This document shows, one piece after another, positions 1 to 7,924 of a stretch of 64,000 bases of DNA. The stretch covers positions 434,001 through 498,000 of the forward strand of contig NZ_JAPMIT010000002.1 of the NCBI RefSeq assembly GCF_026410545.1. The letters run 5' to 3'. The stretch is from Microbacterium sp. STN6 (GTDB lineage Bacteria; Actinomycetota; Actinomycetes; Actinomycetales; Microbacteriaceae). Below the pieces are notes generated by a model that had not been told where the DNA came from, made no database searches, and saw only the letters and a list, made by a program, of their open reading frames with translations. Every line of letters starts with the position of its first letter. Position 1 is the first letter of the stretch. The position numbers and the translations under genes are program-made.

Positions 1-1526
1 AGGTCACCTCGCTCATCGAGCGCGCCACGTACGCCCTGACTGAGCAGCGCGAGGTGCTGCAGGGGGCCAAGCAGGGCTCGCAGGCGGCCCTCGCCGCCCT
101 ACGCGAATACGACGCCCGTCTGGCCGAGCAGAGCGAGCGGCGCAACCGCCTCACGGTGCGGCTCGAGGCGTCGGCCGCCGAGTCCGAGCGGCTTGAGAGC
201 GCGCTGCAGCAGGCCGCCGACGCGGTCGCTGAGGCGGAAGCCGCGGCCGAGAAGGCGAAGGCTGAGCTCGGCACGGCGCAGTCGCGGCCGCGGCCGATGC
301 TCGATGTCAGCGCGCGCGATGCGCTCTATGCCGAACTGGAGAAGGCGAGGGAGACCGAGGTCGAGTCCCGCCTGGCGCTCGAGACCGCCAGGGAACGGGT
401 GCGTGCCGAGGAGGCGCGCGGCGAGAGCCTGGTGCGCCGAATGGAGGCCGACCGGGCGGCAGCTGAGGAGGCCGCCCGCCGGGCCGTGGTGCGCCGCCGG
501 CAGGTGGAGGCCGCAAGCGCCGTCATCGAGGCCCTTCCGCCCGTGCTCGACTCGGTGGACCGCTCGGTGGCGCAGGCTCGCGTCGAGCTCGCCGCAGCCG
601 AGGCCGAGCGTGCGAGCCAGAACGAGGAGCTCGCGGCGCTGCGCCGCGAGGAGGGCGCCGCGCGCGAGCGCCTGCAGGCCATCACCGAGAACGTGCACGG
701 CCTCGAACTGCAGATCTACGAGAAGAAGCTGCACCTCTCCGGGCTGCTCGAGCGCGCCGGCAGCGAGCTCGGCCTGGTCGAAGATGTTCTCGTGGATGAA
801 TACGGGCCGCAGGTGCCGATCTCGCTCGACGGCGAAGCAGAATCGGTGCCGTTCGACCGCGCCGAGCAGCAGGCCCGCCTGGCCAAAGCCGAACGCAAAT
901 ATGCCCAGCTCGGCCGTGTGAACCCGCTGGCGCTCGAGGAGTTCGCGGCGCTCGAGCAGCGGCACAAGTTCCTCACCGAGCAGCTCACCGACCTCACGAA
1001 GACGCGCACCGACCTGCTGACGATCATCGAGGAGATCGACGAGAAGATGCAGTCGATCTTCCAGGCCGCATTCGACGACACGAAGGCCGCGTTCGCCGAG
1101 GTGTTCCCGGTGCTGTTCCCCGGCGGCACCGGGAGCATCGAGCTCACCGACCCGGAGAACCTGCTGACCACCGGCATCGAGGTCTCAGTGAAGCCGGCCG
1201 GCAAGAAGATCGAGCGGCTCTCCCTGCTGTCGGGCGGCGAGCGCTCGCTGGCGGCCGTCGCCCTGCTGATCGCCATCTTCAAGGCGCGCCCCAGCCCCTT
1301 CTACATCATGGATGAGGTGGAGGCGGCGCTCGACGACGCCAACCTGGGCCGCCTGCTCACGATCTTCGAGGACCTGCGCGAGACCAGCCAGCTCATCGTC
1401 ATCACGCACCAGAAGCGCACCATGGAGATCGCCGACGCCCTCTACGGCGTCTCGATGCGCCAGGACGGCGTCTCGGCGGTCGTCGGTCAGCGTGTCGCGG
1501 TCGACGAAGAGCGCCGCTCCGCCTGA
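1..1526 (+). CDS. smc: Chromosome segregation ATPase SMC, C-terminal part (5' end outside window)
   Basis: The frame is open from base 3, so about 508 C-terminal residues are present. They cover the end of the coiled coil and the complete C-terminal ATPase head. A long Glu/Ala/Arg-rich coiled coil is followed by the ABC signature LSGGE, Walker B with the D-loop (FYIMDEVEAALDDAN) and the switch histidine in VITHQ. SMC dimers with ScpA/ScpB condense and segregate DNA. Position directly upstream of ftsY matches the usual actinobacterial rnc-mutM-smc-ftsY order. The family is certain; the N-terminal Walker A head lies outside the window. Confidence 0.97.
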   Translation, partial: VTSLIERATYALTEQREVLQGAKQGSQAALAALREYDARLAEQSERRNRLTVRLEASAAESERLESALQQAADAVAEAEAAAEKAKAELGTAQSRPRPMLDVSARDALYAELEKARETEVESRLALETARERVRAEEARGESLVRRMEADRAAAEEAARRAVVRRRQVEAASAVIEALPPVLDSVDRSVAQARVELAAAEAERASQNEELAALRREEGAARERLQAITENVHGLELQIYEKKLHLSGLLERAGSELGLVEDVLVDEYGPQVPISLDGEAESVPFDRAEQQARLAKAERKYAQLGRVNPLALEEFAALEQRHKFLTEQLTDLTKTRTDLLTIIEEIDEKMQSIFQAAFDDTKAAFAEVFPVLFPGGTGSIELTDPENLLTTGIEVSVKPAGKKIERLSLLSGGERSLAAVALLIAIFKARPSPFYIMDEVEAALDDANLGRLLTIFEDLRETSQLIVITHQKRTMEIADALYGVSMRQDGVSAVVGQRVAVDEERRSA

Positions 1527-1547
1527 GCGTTCTGAGCCGGCCATGCC

Positions 1548-1583
1548 GGCGCATCCGCACCGAATGGCGCATCCGCCCCGAAT
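1548..1583. repeat. 18-bp tandem duplication upstream of ftsY
   Basis: Two head-to-tail 18-base copies (1548-1565 and 1566-1583) of GGCGCATCCGCACCGAAT differ at one base. The second copy runs into the ftsY -10 box. Each contains the word GCATCCGC that recurs across this window. Confidence 0.8.
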
Positions 1584-1588
1584 AGACT
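1583..1588 (+). promoter_or_regulatory. -10 box TAGACT for a leaderless ftsY mRNA
   Basis: TAGACT ends 6 bases before the ftsY ATG at 1595. No Shine-Dalgarno sequence lies between, so transcription probably starts at or next to the start codon. Confidence 0.6.
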
Positions 1589-1594
1589 GGGGCA

Positions 1595-2470
1595 ATGGCA
1601 CAACGCACCCCCTGGTCGCTTTCCGGCGCGCTGCGCGGCCTGTTCGCGAAGAAGACCATCGATGCCGAGACGTGGGACGATCTGGAGGATGCGCTGATCG
1701 GCGCCGACTTCGGTCCCGATGTCACCGATGCGGTGGTCAGCGAGCTGCGGGCCAAGGTCGACCGCTTCAAGACCACAGACCCTGCTGACCTGCAGCGGAT
1801 GCTGCGCGAGAACCTCGAAGAGCGGCTCTCCCGTCTCAACCCCACCCTGAAGCTCACCGAGCGCCCCGCCGTCGTGCTCGTCGTCGGCGTGAACGGCGTG
1901 GGCAAGACCACCACGATCGGCAAGTTCGCCCGGTTCCTCGGCACCTTCAATCGCAGCGTCGTCGTGGGAGCCGCTGACACGTTCCGCGCCGCGGCCGTCG
2001 AGCAGCTCGCCACGTGGGCTGAGCGGGCGGGGGCCGAGGTGGTTCGCCCCCAGCAGCAGGGTCAGGATCCGGCATCCGTCGCCTATCAGACGGTCGAGTA
2101 CGCCAAGAACAACGACATCGACGTGGCGATCATCGACACGGCGGGCAGGTTGCAGACCAAGGGCGGCCTGATGGACGAGCTCGCCAAGATCAAGCGCGTG
2201 CTCGAGCGGCAGACTCCCATCGCCGAGGTGCTTCTCGTTCTCGACGCGACGACCGGCCAGAACGGGCTCGCGCAGGCGCAGGCCTTCATCGAGCACGCCG
2301 GCGTGACCGGGCTCGTGCTCACCAAGCTCGACGGTTCGGCGAAGGGCGGGTTCGTGCTGTCGGTGCAGGAGAAGACGGGCCTGCCGATCAAGCTCGTCGG
2401 CCAGGGTGAGGGCATCGGCGACCTCACCGGGTTCACGCCGCACGTCTTCGTCCAGCAGTTGGTGGGGTAG
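1595..2470 (+). CDS. ftsY: Signal recognition particle receptor FtsY (NG domain)
   Basis: SRP GTPase that docks the SRP-ribosome complex at the membrane and hands it to SecYEG. An N-terminal helical segment is followed by the P-loop GVNGVGKT (about residues 98-105), the insertion-box motif DTFRAAAVEQL, the G3 motif DTAGR and the G4-type motif TKLDGSAKGG. At 291 residues it is short: the acidic A domain of the E. coli protein is missing and only the NG core remains, as in many Gram-positive FtsY proteins. Membrane attachment presumably uses the N-terminal amphipathic helix (inference). The partner Ffh is encoded two genes downstream. Confidence 0.97.
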   Translation: MAQRTPWSLSGALRGLFAKKTIDAETWDDLEDALIGADFGPDVTDAVVSELRAKVDRFKTTDPADLQRMLRENLEERLSRLNPTLKLTERPAVVLVVGVNGVGKTTTIGKFARFLGTFNRSVVVGAADTFRAAAVEQLATWAERAGAEVVRPQQQGQDPASVAYQTVEYAKNNDIDVAIIDTAGRLQTKGGLMDELAKIKRVLERQTPIAEVLLVLDATTGQNGLAQAQAFIEHAGVTGLVLTKLDGSAKGGFVLSVQEKTGLPIKLVGQGEGIGDLTGFTPHVFVQQLVG

Positions 2471-2476
2471 GGCTTC

Positions 2477-2986
2477 ATGGCGATCGAGCACGACTTCTTC
2501 GGCATTATCGATGCGGATGCCGCGGGTGCCCTCACCTGGGCCGACACCCTCGAGGTGGCCGACCAGAGCGTCGAGGTCGAGCTGAGCGCGGCCAACCAGG
2601 CGCGGGTCAGCGAGCACGCGCTGGATCAGGCTGCGGCGATGCTGCACGCGCTCGAACCGTTCGATGCGAAGGCGAGGGATGCGCTCGTCGCCGAGCTCTC
2701 CGAGCGCGGCTCCGTCACGACCGACTACGTCGACCAGCAGGTACAGGTGCTTGGCGAGAGCCTGATCGACGTGCTTGTGCACAATTCGGGGGATGTGCCG
2801 CTCGATGTTCTGCGCTCGCTGCAGCTCGTTCGCGTGCTGCTGAAGCCCGAGAACGATGACGACGAGGAGACGTTCGCCGAGTTCGAGTACTCGCTCAGCC
2901 CGGACGACACCGACGACATGATCATGGTCGGATTCAACATCGGGGGAGAGGTCGTGGCGACCGACACCCGCGAGGGCTGGAGCTGA
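2477..2986 (+). CDS. Conserved hypothetical protein, DUF2004-like
   Basis: This 169-residue acidic soluble protein starts with MAIEHDFFG and has a central acidic stretch (ENDDDEE) followed by a region ending in MVGFNIGGEVVATD. There is no signal peptide, membrane segment or catalytic motif that I recognise. It starts 6 bases after ftsY, so it is translated from the same message. I recall DUF2004-type proteins with this N-terminus next to SRP genes in Microbacteriaceae, but the family name is from memory and the function is unknown. Confidence 0.75.
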   Translation: MAIEHDFFGIIDADAAGALTWADTLEVADQSVEVELSAANQARVSEHALDQAAAMLHALEPFDAKARDALVAELSERGSVTTDYVDQQVQVLGESLIDVLVHNSGDVPLDVLRSLQLVRVLLKPENDDDEETFAEFEYSLSPDDTDDMIMVGFNIGGEVVATDTREGWS

Positions 2987-3036
2987 TCGGTGCGGGTGGC
3001 GGGGCGCGCGGTCAGCGCGGCCCCATCCGCTCACGT

Positions 3037-3042
3037 TAAACT
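3037..3042 (+). promoter_or_regulatory. Possible -10 box TAAACT for ffh
   Basis: TAAACT ends 9 bases before the ffh ATG at 3052, and no Shine-Dalgarno sequence lies in between. The spacing is slightly longer than for the other leaderless starts here. Confidence 0.45.
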
Positions 3043-3051
3043 GGCTGCACC

Positions 3052-4635
3052 ATGGCTACTTTCGGAACCCTGTCTGACCGTCTCGCAGACACCTTCAAGC
3101 ACCTGCGCACCAAGGGCAAGCTCTCGGCCTCCGACGTCGACGGCACCGTGCGTGAGATCAGGCGAGCGCTGCTGGACGCCGACGTCGCGCTCGACGTGGT
3201 CAAGCAGTTCACCGCCACGGTGCGCGAGCGCGCCCTCGGCGACGAGGTCAACAAGGCGCTGAACCCGGCGCAGCAGGTCGTGCAGATCGTCAACGAGGAG
3301 CTCGTCGGCATTCTCGGCGGCCAGCAGCGCAGGCTCGAGTTCGCCAAGAAGCCGCCGACGGTCATCATGCTCGCCGGCCTGCAGGGCGCGGGCAAGACCA
3401 CGCTCGCGGGCAAGCTGGCCAAGTGGCTGGCGAAAGACGGCCACACGCCGATGCTCGTCGCGGCCGACCTGCAGCGACCCAACGCGGTCACCCAGCTTCA
3501 GGTCGTTGGCGAGCAGGCGGGGGTGCCCGTCTTCGCACCCGAGCCGGGCAACGGCGTCGGCAACCCGGTCAAGGTTGCCAAGGACGCCGTGAAGCAGGCC
3601 GAGCGGCAGCAGTACGACACGGTCATCATCGACACGGCCGGCCGTCTCGGCGTCGACGCCGAGCTCATGAAGCAGGCCGCGGACATCCGCAAGGCGACCG
3701 ACCCAGACGAGGTGCTCTTCGTCATCGACGCCATGATCGGTCAGGACGCGGTCACGACCGCGAAGGCGTTCCAGGACGGCGTCGACTTCACCGGCGTCGT
3801 GCTCTCCAAGCTCGACGGTGACGCCCGCGGTGGCGCGGCGCTCTCGGTCGCGTCGATCACCGGCCGACCCATCATCTTCGCCTCCACCGGTGAGGGGCTC
3901 GACGACTTCGAGCCGTTCCACCCGGATCGCATGGCGAGCCGCATCCTCGACCTCGGCGACGTGCTGACCCTGATCGAGCAGGCGCAGGAGGCGTTTGACG
4001 AGGATGAGGCGCGCAAGGTCGCCGAGAAGTTCGCGACCGACACGTTCACGCTCGACGACTTCCTGAAGCAGATGCAGCAGCTGCGCAACATGGGCTCCCT
4101 CAAGAAGATGATGGGGATGCTGCCGGGCGCCGGCGCCATGAAGCAGCAGCTCGACAACTTCGACGAGAAGGAGATCGTGCGCACCGAGGCGATCATCCAG
4201 TCGATGACGACGGCCGAGCGCACGAACCCGAAGCTGCTGAACGGCTCGCGCCGCCTGCGCATCGCCCGAGGCAGCGGCATGACGGTGACCGACGTGAACC
4301 AGCTCGTCACGCGCTTCGAGCAGGCGGCAAAGATGATGAAGACGGTCGCCAAGGGTGGCGTGCCGAACGTGCCAGGTATGGGGCCGATTCCCGGCGCCGG
4401 CTTCGCGGGAGGCCGCGGCAAGCAGAAGGCCAAGAAGAAGGGGTCGCGCTCGGGCAACCCCGCCAAGCGCGCCGCCGAGAACGCCGCGCTGGCCTCCGGT
4501 GCCAGGACAGAGCCAGCGGATGCCGGCGGCTCCGGCTTCGGGCTTGGTTCGTCGGCGGGCAGCGCGAAGGGCGGGGCGAAGGGTGCTCCCACGGAAGAGG
4601 AACTCGCCTCGCTGCAGAAGCTGCTCGGCCGCTGA
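3052..4635 (+). CDS. ffh: Signal recognition particle protein Ffh (SRP54)
   Basis: GTPase and signal-sequence-binding subunit of SRP. The N domain (about 1-90) is followed by the G domain, with P-loop GLQGAGKT (about 109-116), DTAGR and SKLDGDARGG. The methionine-rich M domain (about 325-430) carries a KKMMGMLPG-type finger-loop region and the RNA-binding SRRLRIARGSG motif. At 527 residues it is longer than usual because of a Lys/Arg then Gly/Ala/Ser-rich tail (about 440-515), which looks unstructured. The tail may add non-specific RNA affinity (inference). No 4.5S RNA gene is visible in this window. Confidence 0.97.
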   Translation: MATFGTLSDRLADTFKHLRTKGKLSASDVDGTVREIRRALLDADVALDVVKQFTATVRERALGDEVNKALNPAQQVVQIVNEELVGILGGQQRRLEFAKKPPTVIMLAGLQGAGKTTLAGKLAKWLAKDGHTPMLVAADLQRPNAVTQLQVVGEQAGVPVFAPEPGNGVGNPVKVAKDAVKQAERQQYDTVIIDTAGRLGVDAELMKQAADIRKATDPDEVLFVIDAMIGQDAVTTAKAFQDGVDFTGVVLSKLDGDARGGAALSVASITGRPIIFASTGEGLDDFEPFHPDRMASRILDLGDVLTLIEQAQEAFDEDEARKVAEKFATDTFTLDDFLKQMQQLRNMGSLKKMMGMLPGAGAMKQQLDNFDEKEIVRTEAIIQSMTTAERTNPKLLNGSRRLRIARGSGMTVTDVNQLVTRFEQAAKMMKTVAKGGVPNVPGMGPIPGAGFAGGRGKQKAKKKGSRSGNPAKRAAENAALASGARTEPADAGGSGFGLGSSAGSAKGGAKGAPTEEELASLQKLLGR

Positions 4636-4653
4636 CCGGCGGCGGTCGACGCG

Positions 4654-5397
4654 CTAGGCGGGCTTCTGCCCGACGCTCCCCGCCGACGTGCCCTTCTGCG
4701 ACATGCCCTCCTGTGCCGTGTTTTCCTCTGCCGCGCCGTCCTCGCCGGGGCGCACGAATCCTGTCTCGTACGCGAGGATGACGGCCTGCACGCGGTCGCG
4801 CACCCCGAGCTTGGCCAGCAACCGCGCGATGTGCGTCTTCACGGTGGCGTCGCCGAGAAAGAGCCGGGCCGCGATCTCCGCGTTCGACAGTCCCAGCGTG
4901 AGCAGGCGCAGCACCTCCTGCTCTCGGCCGCTGAGGGCCTGGATCGTCGGTGACATGGCGGAGCCCGGTGCGGGCGACCGCACGAAGCGTTCGATGAGCC
5001 TGCGCGTGACGGATGGGGCGAGCAGCGTATCCCCGCGGGCGACCGCCCGCACGGCAGCAACCAGCTGCTCGCGCGGAGCATCCTTCAGAAGGAAGCCGCT
5101 CGCGCCCGCCCGCATGGCGTCATAGACGTAGTCGTCGAGATCGAACGTCGTCAGAACCAGCACGCGGGGCGCATCGGCGGTCGACGCGATGCGCCGCGTC
5201 GCCTCGATGCCGTCGAGCACCGGCATCCTGATGTCCATGAGCACCACGTCGGGCCGCGTCTGCGCAACACGGGCGATCGCCTGGCGCCCGTCGGCGGCCT
5301 CCGCGACGACCTCGATGCCCGGTTCGAGCTCGAGGATCAGCCGGAATCCGGTTCGCACGAGCTCCTGGTCGTCGGCGAGCAGCACCCTGAGAGTCAT
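4654..5397 (-). CDS. NarL/LuxR-type two-component response regulator
   Basis: The N-terminal receiver domain has the acidic pocket LLADDQ and phospho-acceptor Asp about residue 55 (VVLMDIRMP), plus the conserved Lys in FLLKD. A C-terminal LuxR helix-turn-helix is recognisable from LSGREQEVL and LSNAEIAARLFLG...VKTHIARLLAKL. A roughly 40-residue Gln/Glu/Gly/Ser-rich tail after the HTH is unusual. Its ATG overlaps the stop of the sensor kinase gene by 4 bases, so the two are translationally coupled. It converges on ffh with 18 bases between stops. The target genes are unknown; the nearby membrane and lipoprotein genes are candidates. Confidence 0.93.
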   Translation of the reverse strand: MTLRVLLADDQELVRTGFRLILELEPGIEVVAEAADGRQAIARVAQTRPDVVLMDIRMPVLDGIEATRRIASTADAPRVLVLTTFDLDDYVYDAMRAGASGFLLKDAPREQLVAAVRAVARGDTLLAPSVTRRLIERFVRSPAPGSAMSPTIQALSGREQEVLRLLTLGLSNAEIAARLFLGDATVKTHIARLLAKLGVRDRVQAVILAYETGFVRPGEDGAAEENTAQEGMSQKGTSAGSVGQKPA

Positions 5398-6524
5398 GCG
5401 TCACGCTCCAGCGGGATGCGCACGTTCACGCGGAAACCGCCGTCCGCGCTCGGGCCGCTCTCAAGCGAGCCGCGCACGGCGGCCACGCGCTCCGCCATGC
5501 CGATGAGGCCGTAACCGCGGGGGCCCACCCGGCTTCGCATCGTGCCGGCTCCGTTACTCACCTCGAGCGTCAGCGTCCCCCCTGCCCTCGCGATGAGGAT
5601 GCGCGTTGGCGCCGGCCCCGCGTGCTTGACGACATTGGTCAGCGACTCCTGCACGATGCGAAAGACGGCGGCTTCGACGGTCGCGGGCAGCGGCTCGATG
5701 TGCCCGACGCTCACCTCGAGCTGCAGCCCGGCGTCACGGGCCGAGTCGATGAGCGCGTCGAGCGCCGCCAGGCCCGGCAGCGGATGCGCGACATCATCGT
5801 CGGTCCGCAGAAGATCCAGCATGTGCCGGATCTCGGCAAGCGAACCGCGGGCGCTCGCTCGGATCGCCGTCAGCGGGGCTCGGGCGAGTTCGGGCCGTGC
5901 GTCGAGAGCGGCCGCAGCGGCATCCGACTGAACCGCGATCACGCTCAGGCTGTGGGCCACGACGTCGTGCAGCTCCCGGGCGATGCGCACCCGTTCCTCG
6001 GCGACGGCGATACGTGCGACGTCGTGCTGATGCTGCTCCGCGTGCCGCACGCGGGAGCGCCACAACCGGCTCGCCCGCCCGAGCAGCCACAACCCGCCGA
6101 ACAGCAGCACGATGAAGAGGTAGTCGACGCCGTCACGCACCCGCTCCTCGATCATCATGCCCGCGACCATCGCGACGCCGGCGACGGCCGCCTTGCCTTC
6201 CGCGTATACGGCTGCGGCCGAGTAGGTGATCACGCCGTACACGAGCAGGGACCACAGCGAGCCGGGGGGCTGCGCGAGCACCGATTGCGTGAGACCGGCG
6301 AGCAGAGCGAGAGCGACCGCGATGAACGGCTCCCTGCCCCGCCAGAGCAGGGCGAGTGCCGTTACCACTGCGACGGGCAGGGTCACCCGGACCGGCCCCT
6401 CATCCGGGTTGCCGGTGAGCACGCTGAGCACGGCTACGACGAGCATGAGCGCCGCCAGAGCGATGTCCGGCGCGGCGAACCCGGCGACGCGCAGCCGCCA
6501 CAACGCCACGATGCGCTCGTGCAT
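5394..6524 (-). CDS. DesK/NarL-partner type sensor histidine kinase
   Basis: This 376-residue kinase has about five or six hydrophobic segments in residues 15-150, a short coiled linker and a HisKA_3 dimerisation box ERVRIARELHDVVAHSL with phospho-His about residue 186. An HATPase_c domain follows, with the N-box ESLTNVVKHAG and G-boxes including GYGLIGMAERV. There is no large extracellular sensor domain, so it probably senses within the membrane, as DesK/LiaS-like kinases do (inference). It is the first gene of the operon with the LuxR-type regulator and has its own leaderless promoter. Confidence 0.93.
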   Translation of the reverse strand: MHERIVALWRLRVAGFAAPDIALAALMLVVAVLSVLTGNPDEGPVRVTLPVAVVTALALLWRGREPFIAVALALLAGLTQSVLAQPPGSLWSLLVYGVITYSAAAVYAEGKAAVAGVAMVAGMMIEERVRDGVDYLFIVLLFGGLWLLGRASRLWRSRVRHAEQHQHDVARIAVAEERVRIARELHDVVAHSLSVIAVQSDAAAAALDARPELARAPLTAIRASARGSLAEIRHMLDLLRTDDDVAHPLPGLAALDALIDSARDAGLQLEVSVGHIEPLPATVEAAVFRIVQESLTNVVKHAGPAPTRILIARAGGTLTLEVSNGAGTMRSRVGPRGYGLIGMAERVAAVRGSLESGPSADGGFRVNVRIPLERDA

Positions 6525-6530
6525 GCGCTC

Positions 6531-6536
6531 ACTCTA
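6531..6536 (-). promoter_or_regulatory. -10 box TAGAGT for the sensor kinase gene (leaderless)
   Basis: Read on the minus strand, TAGAGT is followed by 6 bases and then the ATG at 6524. There is no Shine-Dalgarno sequence. Confidence 0.55.
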
Positions 6537-6734
6537 TTGCCGCGCCGCGGGCAGTGGTGTCGCCCATCCGGGTGAATTCCTCTCCTCGCCTCGGGCTACA
6601 CACGCGGCACAAGGGTGAGCCGATCGAGCGCCCGGAACACCCGCCTGGCCGACGCGCCGGGGTCAGCGCCGAATCCATGCTGAACCGTGGACGGGCCACC
6701 AGCGCCCGGCACGCTCACCTCGAAAGGTCTCATC

Positions 6735-7421
6735 ATGCACACACGTCGCCACGCGGCGCTTCGCGTCATCGGCACGGTCGGTCTCATCGCGGGGCCGGCA
6801 AGTCTCATCGTCACCACCGTCATTCAATGGGTACTGCAATCCTCGCCAAACGCCTCAGGGCCAGCGGATGTCGCGCAGGCCCAGCCTGCGCTCTGGGCCG
6901 TGGCGGGCCTCCTCGCTGTACTCGGCCCGGCCGCCTGGATCGGCGGCATGCCCGCGGTCGTCGACCTCGCACCCAATCGGGGATGGGTGATGACGGTCAT
7001 CGGCGGTGTGGTGACCGCATTCGGCCTGGCCGCCGGCATCGGGCACCTCGCCCTCTTCTTCGGCCTGAGCGCCGATCTGGCCGCCGCCGGCGTCGGCGCA
7101 CACGCCGTCGACGCTGTTCAGGGTGCCGACGACGCCGGTCTTCTCGGCACGGTCCTGCTCATGGTCTTCCTCGTCGCCTTCTCGGCAGGCCCGATCCTGC
7201 TCGCACTCGGGCTGCGCCGGGCGCGCAGCGTGCCGGTGTGGGTGCCGGTCGCCGCCATCATCATGACGGTCGCGAGCTTCGCGGGCGGCATCCCCGCCGG
7301 CATCATCCAGTTCGCCGCACTACTCGCCACCTTCGTGCCGATCATCGTCGCGCTCTGGCGTGCTCCGCGTCTCGCCGCGGATCCTCGCCGCCCGGTGATC
7401 GACGCCGTTGCGCAGGCATAG
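6735..7421 (+). CDS. Multi-pass membrane protein of unknown function
   Basis: This 228-residue protein has about six hydrophobic segments, near residues 8-30, 50-68, 84-108, 133-160, 168-190 and 195-212. It ends in a short polar tail. I recognise no enzymatic motif; the layout resembles DUF4386-like small membrane proteins, but that is only an impression. I chose ATG 6735 over an upstream in-frame GTG because GAAAGG lies 7 bases before it. It is divergent from the two-component operon and may be one of its targets. A strong hairpin follows the stop. Confidence 0.75.
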   Translation: MHTRRHAALRVIGTVGLIAGPASLIVTTVIQWVLQSSPNASGPADVAQAQPALWAVAGLLAVLGPAAWIGGMPAVVDLAPNRGWVMTVIGGVVTAFGLAAGIGHLALFFGLSADLAAAGVGAHAVDAVQGADDAGLLGTVLLMVFLVAFSAGPILLALGLRRARSVPVWVPVAAIIMTVASFAGGIPAGIIQFAALLATFVPIIVALWRAPRLAADPRRPVIDAVAQA

Positions 7422-7432
7422 GCCGACGCAAT

Positions 7433-7475
7433 CGGCGGGGGCGGCTGCACATGCCCTGTGCATCGGCCCCCGCCG
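7433..7475 (+). terminator. Large GC hairpin after the membrane-protein gene
   Basis: A 10-bp perfect outer stem (CGGCGGGGGC / GCCCCCGCCG, 7433-7442 with 7466-7475) encloses a second 6-bp stem (TGCACA / TGTGCA). It lies 11 bases after the stop. There is no U-tract, so it may be an actinobacterial L-shaped terminator or an RNA-stabilising hairpin. Confidence 0.55.
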
Positions 7476-7561
7476 GTGTGCATGCGGCCGTGAGGCGGGT
7501 ACAGCTGGAGGGATCAGGCGTGCGATCAGCGCCCCCTCGGGCGCGGAGATGGAGGCTCCAC

Positions 7562-7903
7562 ATGCTGCGCACCAGTCGTGCAGTGACGATCTCAGCCGTC
7601 GCTTTGGCCCTCTCTGCCGCTCTCGTCGGCTGCACGGGGCCCGCTCAGACTCCCAGGGACACACCGATGAGCTCGGGCGGGGCGACATCGAACGGCACCT
7701 GGAACGGCGGCCCCGTGAACCGCGATCAGGCCGGCCAGATCGCCGTGAGCAAGTACGGCGGCACCGTGAAGAACATCGACAGCGACACGTTCCAGGCCGC
7801 CGAGGTCTGGGAAGTGGAGCTGCAGAACAGCAATGAGGGCCGCATCGAGGTGAAGATCTCGAAGACGAACGGCTCCATCCTGAAGACCGAGAAGGATGGC
7901 TGA
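7562..7903 (+). CDS. Small lipoprotein with a PepSY-like domain
   Basis: At 113 residues, it has a type II signal peptide (MLRTSRAVTISAVALALSA) ending in the lipobox LVGC, so the mature protein should be acylated and anchored outside the membrane. A Ser/Thr/Gly/Pro linker leads to one compact domain with a PepSY-like pattern (RDQAGQIAVSKYGG, then VWEVEL and a final IEVKISKTNGSIL). PepSY domains are often linked to protease inhibition or sensing at the envelope. ATG 7562 is chosen because GGAGG lies 6 bases upstream and the signal peptide starts there. It converges on the ligase gene. Confidence 0.8.
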   Translation: MLRTSRAVTISAVALALSAALVGCTGPAQTPRDTPMSSGGATSNGTWNGGPVNRDQAGQIAVSKYGGTVKNIDSDTFQAAEVWEVELQNSNEGRIEVKISKTNGSILKTEKDG

Positions 7904-7924
7904 CGCTCAAGGCGGGCCCGAATG

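Noticed and set aside
1536-1550. GCCGGC-CAT-GCCGGC hairpin considered as the smc terminator
   Set aside because: The stem has only six pairs with no U-tract, and such short GC palindromes are expected by chance in this DNA.
6554-7561. The in-frame extension upstream of the PepSY-like lipoprotein
   Set aside because: It runs across another gene in a different frame and is Arg/His-rich. The lipoprotein signal peptide and ribosome-binding site fix the start at 7562.
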